In this document: piece by piece, positions 22,753-22,957 of the stretch
Position numbering within the stretch: position 1 is the stretch's first letter
Layout: every line of letters starts with the position of its first letter
NCBI GenBank assembly: GCA_051877855.1
Contig: JBJEJH010000054.1
Span: forward strand, 1 to 22,957
DNA length: 22,957 bases
Source of the DNA: MGBC120314 sp051877855
GTDB lineage: Bacteria > Bacillota > Clostridia > Lachnospirales > Lachnospiraceae
Direction of reading: 5' to 3'
The notes under the pieces: model-generated
What the model was told of the DNA's origin: nothing
Database searches by the model: none
Seen by the model: only the letters and a program-made list of their open reading frames with translations
Program-made: the position numbers and the translations under genes

Positions 22753-22957
22753 ATGAGTAGAGCATCAGGTGTGTTATTAGCAATCAGCAGTCTTCCCTCT
22801 CGATATGGAATAGGATGTTTTTCAAAGGAAGCATACGAATTTGTAGACTGGCTTTGTGATGCGGGCCAGAAATACTGGCAGATTCTTCCGATGGGACCAA
22901 CCAGTTTTGGTGATTCACCATATCAGTCTTTTTCAACCTTTGCCGGTAATCCGTATT
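22753..22957 (+). CDS. malQ: 4-alpha-glucanotransferase, N-terminal part (runs off window)
   Basis: The first 68 codons of a GH77 amylomaltase: MSRASGVLLAISSLPSRYGI followed by GCFSKEAYEFVDWL, KYWQILPMGPTSFGDSPYQS and FAGNPY, the highly conserved N-terminus of MalQ. The enzyme transfers alpha-1,4-glucan segments and releases glucose during maltose or maltodextrin use in the cytoplasm. AGGAGG at 22735-22740 lies twelve bases before ATG 22753; the in-frame ATG at 22741 directly follows the AGGAGG and is too close. It is 28 bases after the LacI-family gene, so it belongs to the same operon and gives the best clue to the importer's substrate. The remainder lies outside the window. Confidence 0.93.
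   Translation, partial: MSRASGVLLAISSLPSRYGIGCFSKEAYEFVDWLCDAGQKYWQILPMGPTSFGDSPYQSFSTFAGNPY

Noticed and set aside
1..22957. CRISPR arrays, tRNA or rRNA genes, IS transposases, prophage genes
   Set aside because: No regularly spaced direct repeats, cloverleaf sequences, transposase motifs or phage gene clusters were found on reading both strands by eye.

Overview
The window is an AT-rich chromosomal segment of a Gram-positive anaerobe, most likely a member of the Lachnospiraceae (Clostridia; Butyrivibrio/Roseburia-like). I infer this from the origin-proximal gene order rpmH-rnpA-yidD-yidC-jag-mnmE-mnmG-rsmG-(coiled-coil gene)-parS-parA-parB-DUF4446, the short YidC without a classical signal peptide, and the protein sequences. 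dnaA is not in view and would lie just left of base 1. The genus is not determined.

Layout. (1) 1-7912, all + strand: the tail of ribosomal protein L34, RNase P protein, YidD, YidC, Jag, the tRNA-modification pair MnmE/MnmG, the 16S methyltransferase RsmG and an unrecognised coiled-coil protein. (2) 7916-10349: two perfect parS sites, then parA, parB and a DUF4446 membrane protein. (3) 10479-11228: a small APH-fold kinase closed by a strong terminator. (4) 11299-15709, - strand: a MoxR AAA ATPase, a DUF58 protein and a membrane transglutaminase, a three-gene operon. (5) 15961-16746: a divergent DUF4230 membrane protein. (6) 16832-18407, - strand: an oxalate-decarboxylase-type bicupin preceded by a separate promoter/20-codon ORF/terminator unit. 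(7) 18525-22957, + strand: a maltodextrin-type ABC importer (binding lipoprotein and two permeases, no ATPase), a LacI-family regulator and the start of malQ, behind a promoter with two adjacent LacI-type operators.

The most unusual content is non-coding. Three copies of one palindromic repeat occur: 2742-2866 and 6256-6380 (both 125 nt) and 15807-15857 (51 nt, internally deleted). The two full copies differ at 12 positions, and eight of these form four compensatory base-pair changes in the predicted hairpin, so the structure itself appears to be maintained. Plus-strand A-C mismatches become G-U pairs on the minus strand, so an RNA from the minus strand would fold better. Copy A sits in the loop of a second, unrelated 26-bp inverted repeat. 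The second notable item is the 20-codon ORF with its own promoter, consensus ribosome site and intrinsic terminator, upstream of the bicupin gene: a small protein or a leader peptide.

Stretches without long genes: 2647-2932 holds a terminator and the nested palindromes; 7913-8101 holds parS and the parA promoter region; 15710-15960 holds the MoxR promoter and repeat copy C; 18128-18628 holds the small-ORF unit, divergent promoters, a short 15-nt palindrome and the operators. No rRNA, tRNA, CRISPR array, IS transposase or prophage gene was seen.
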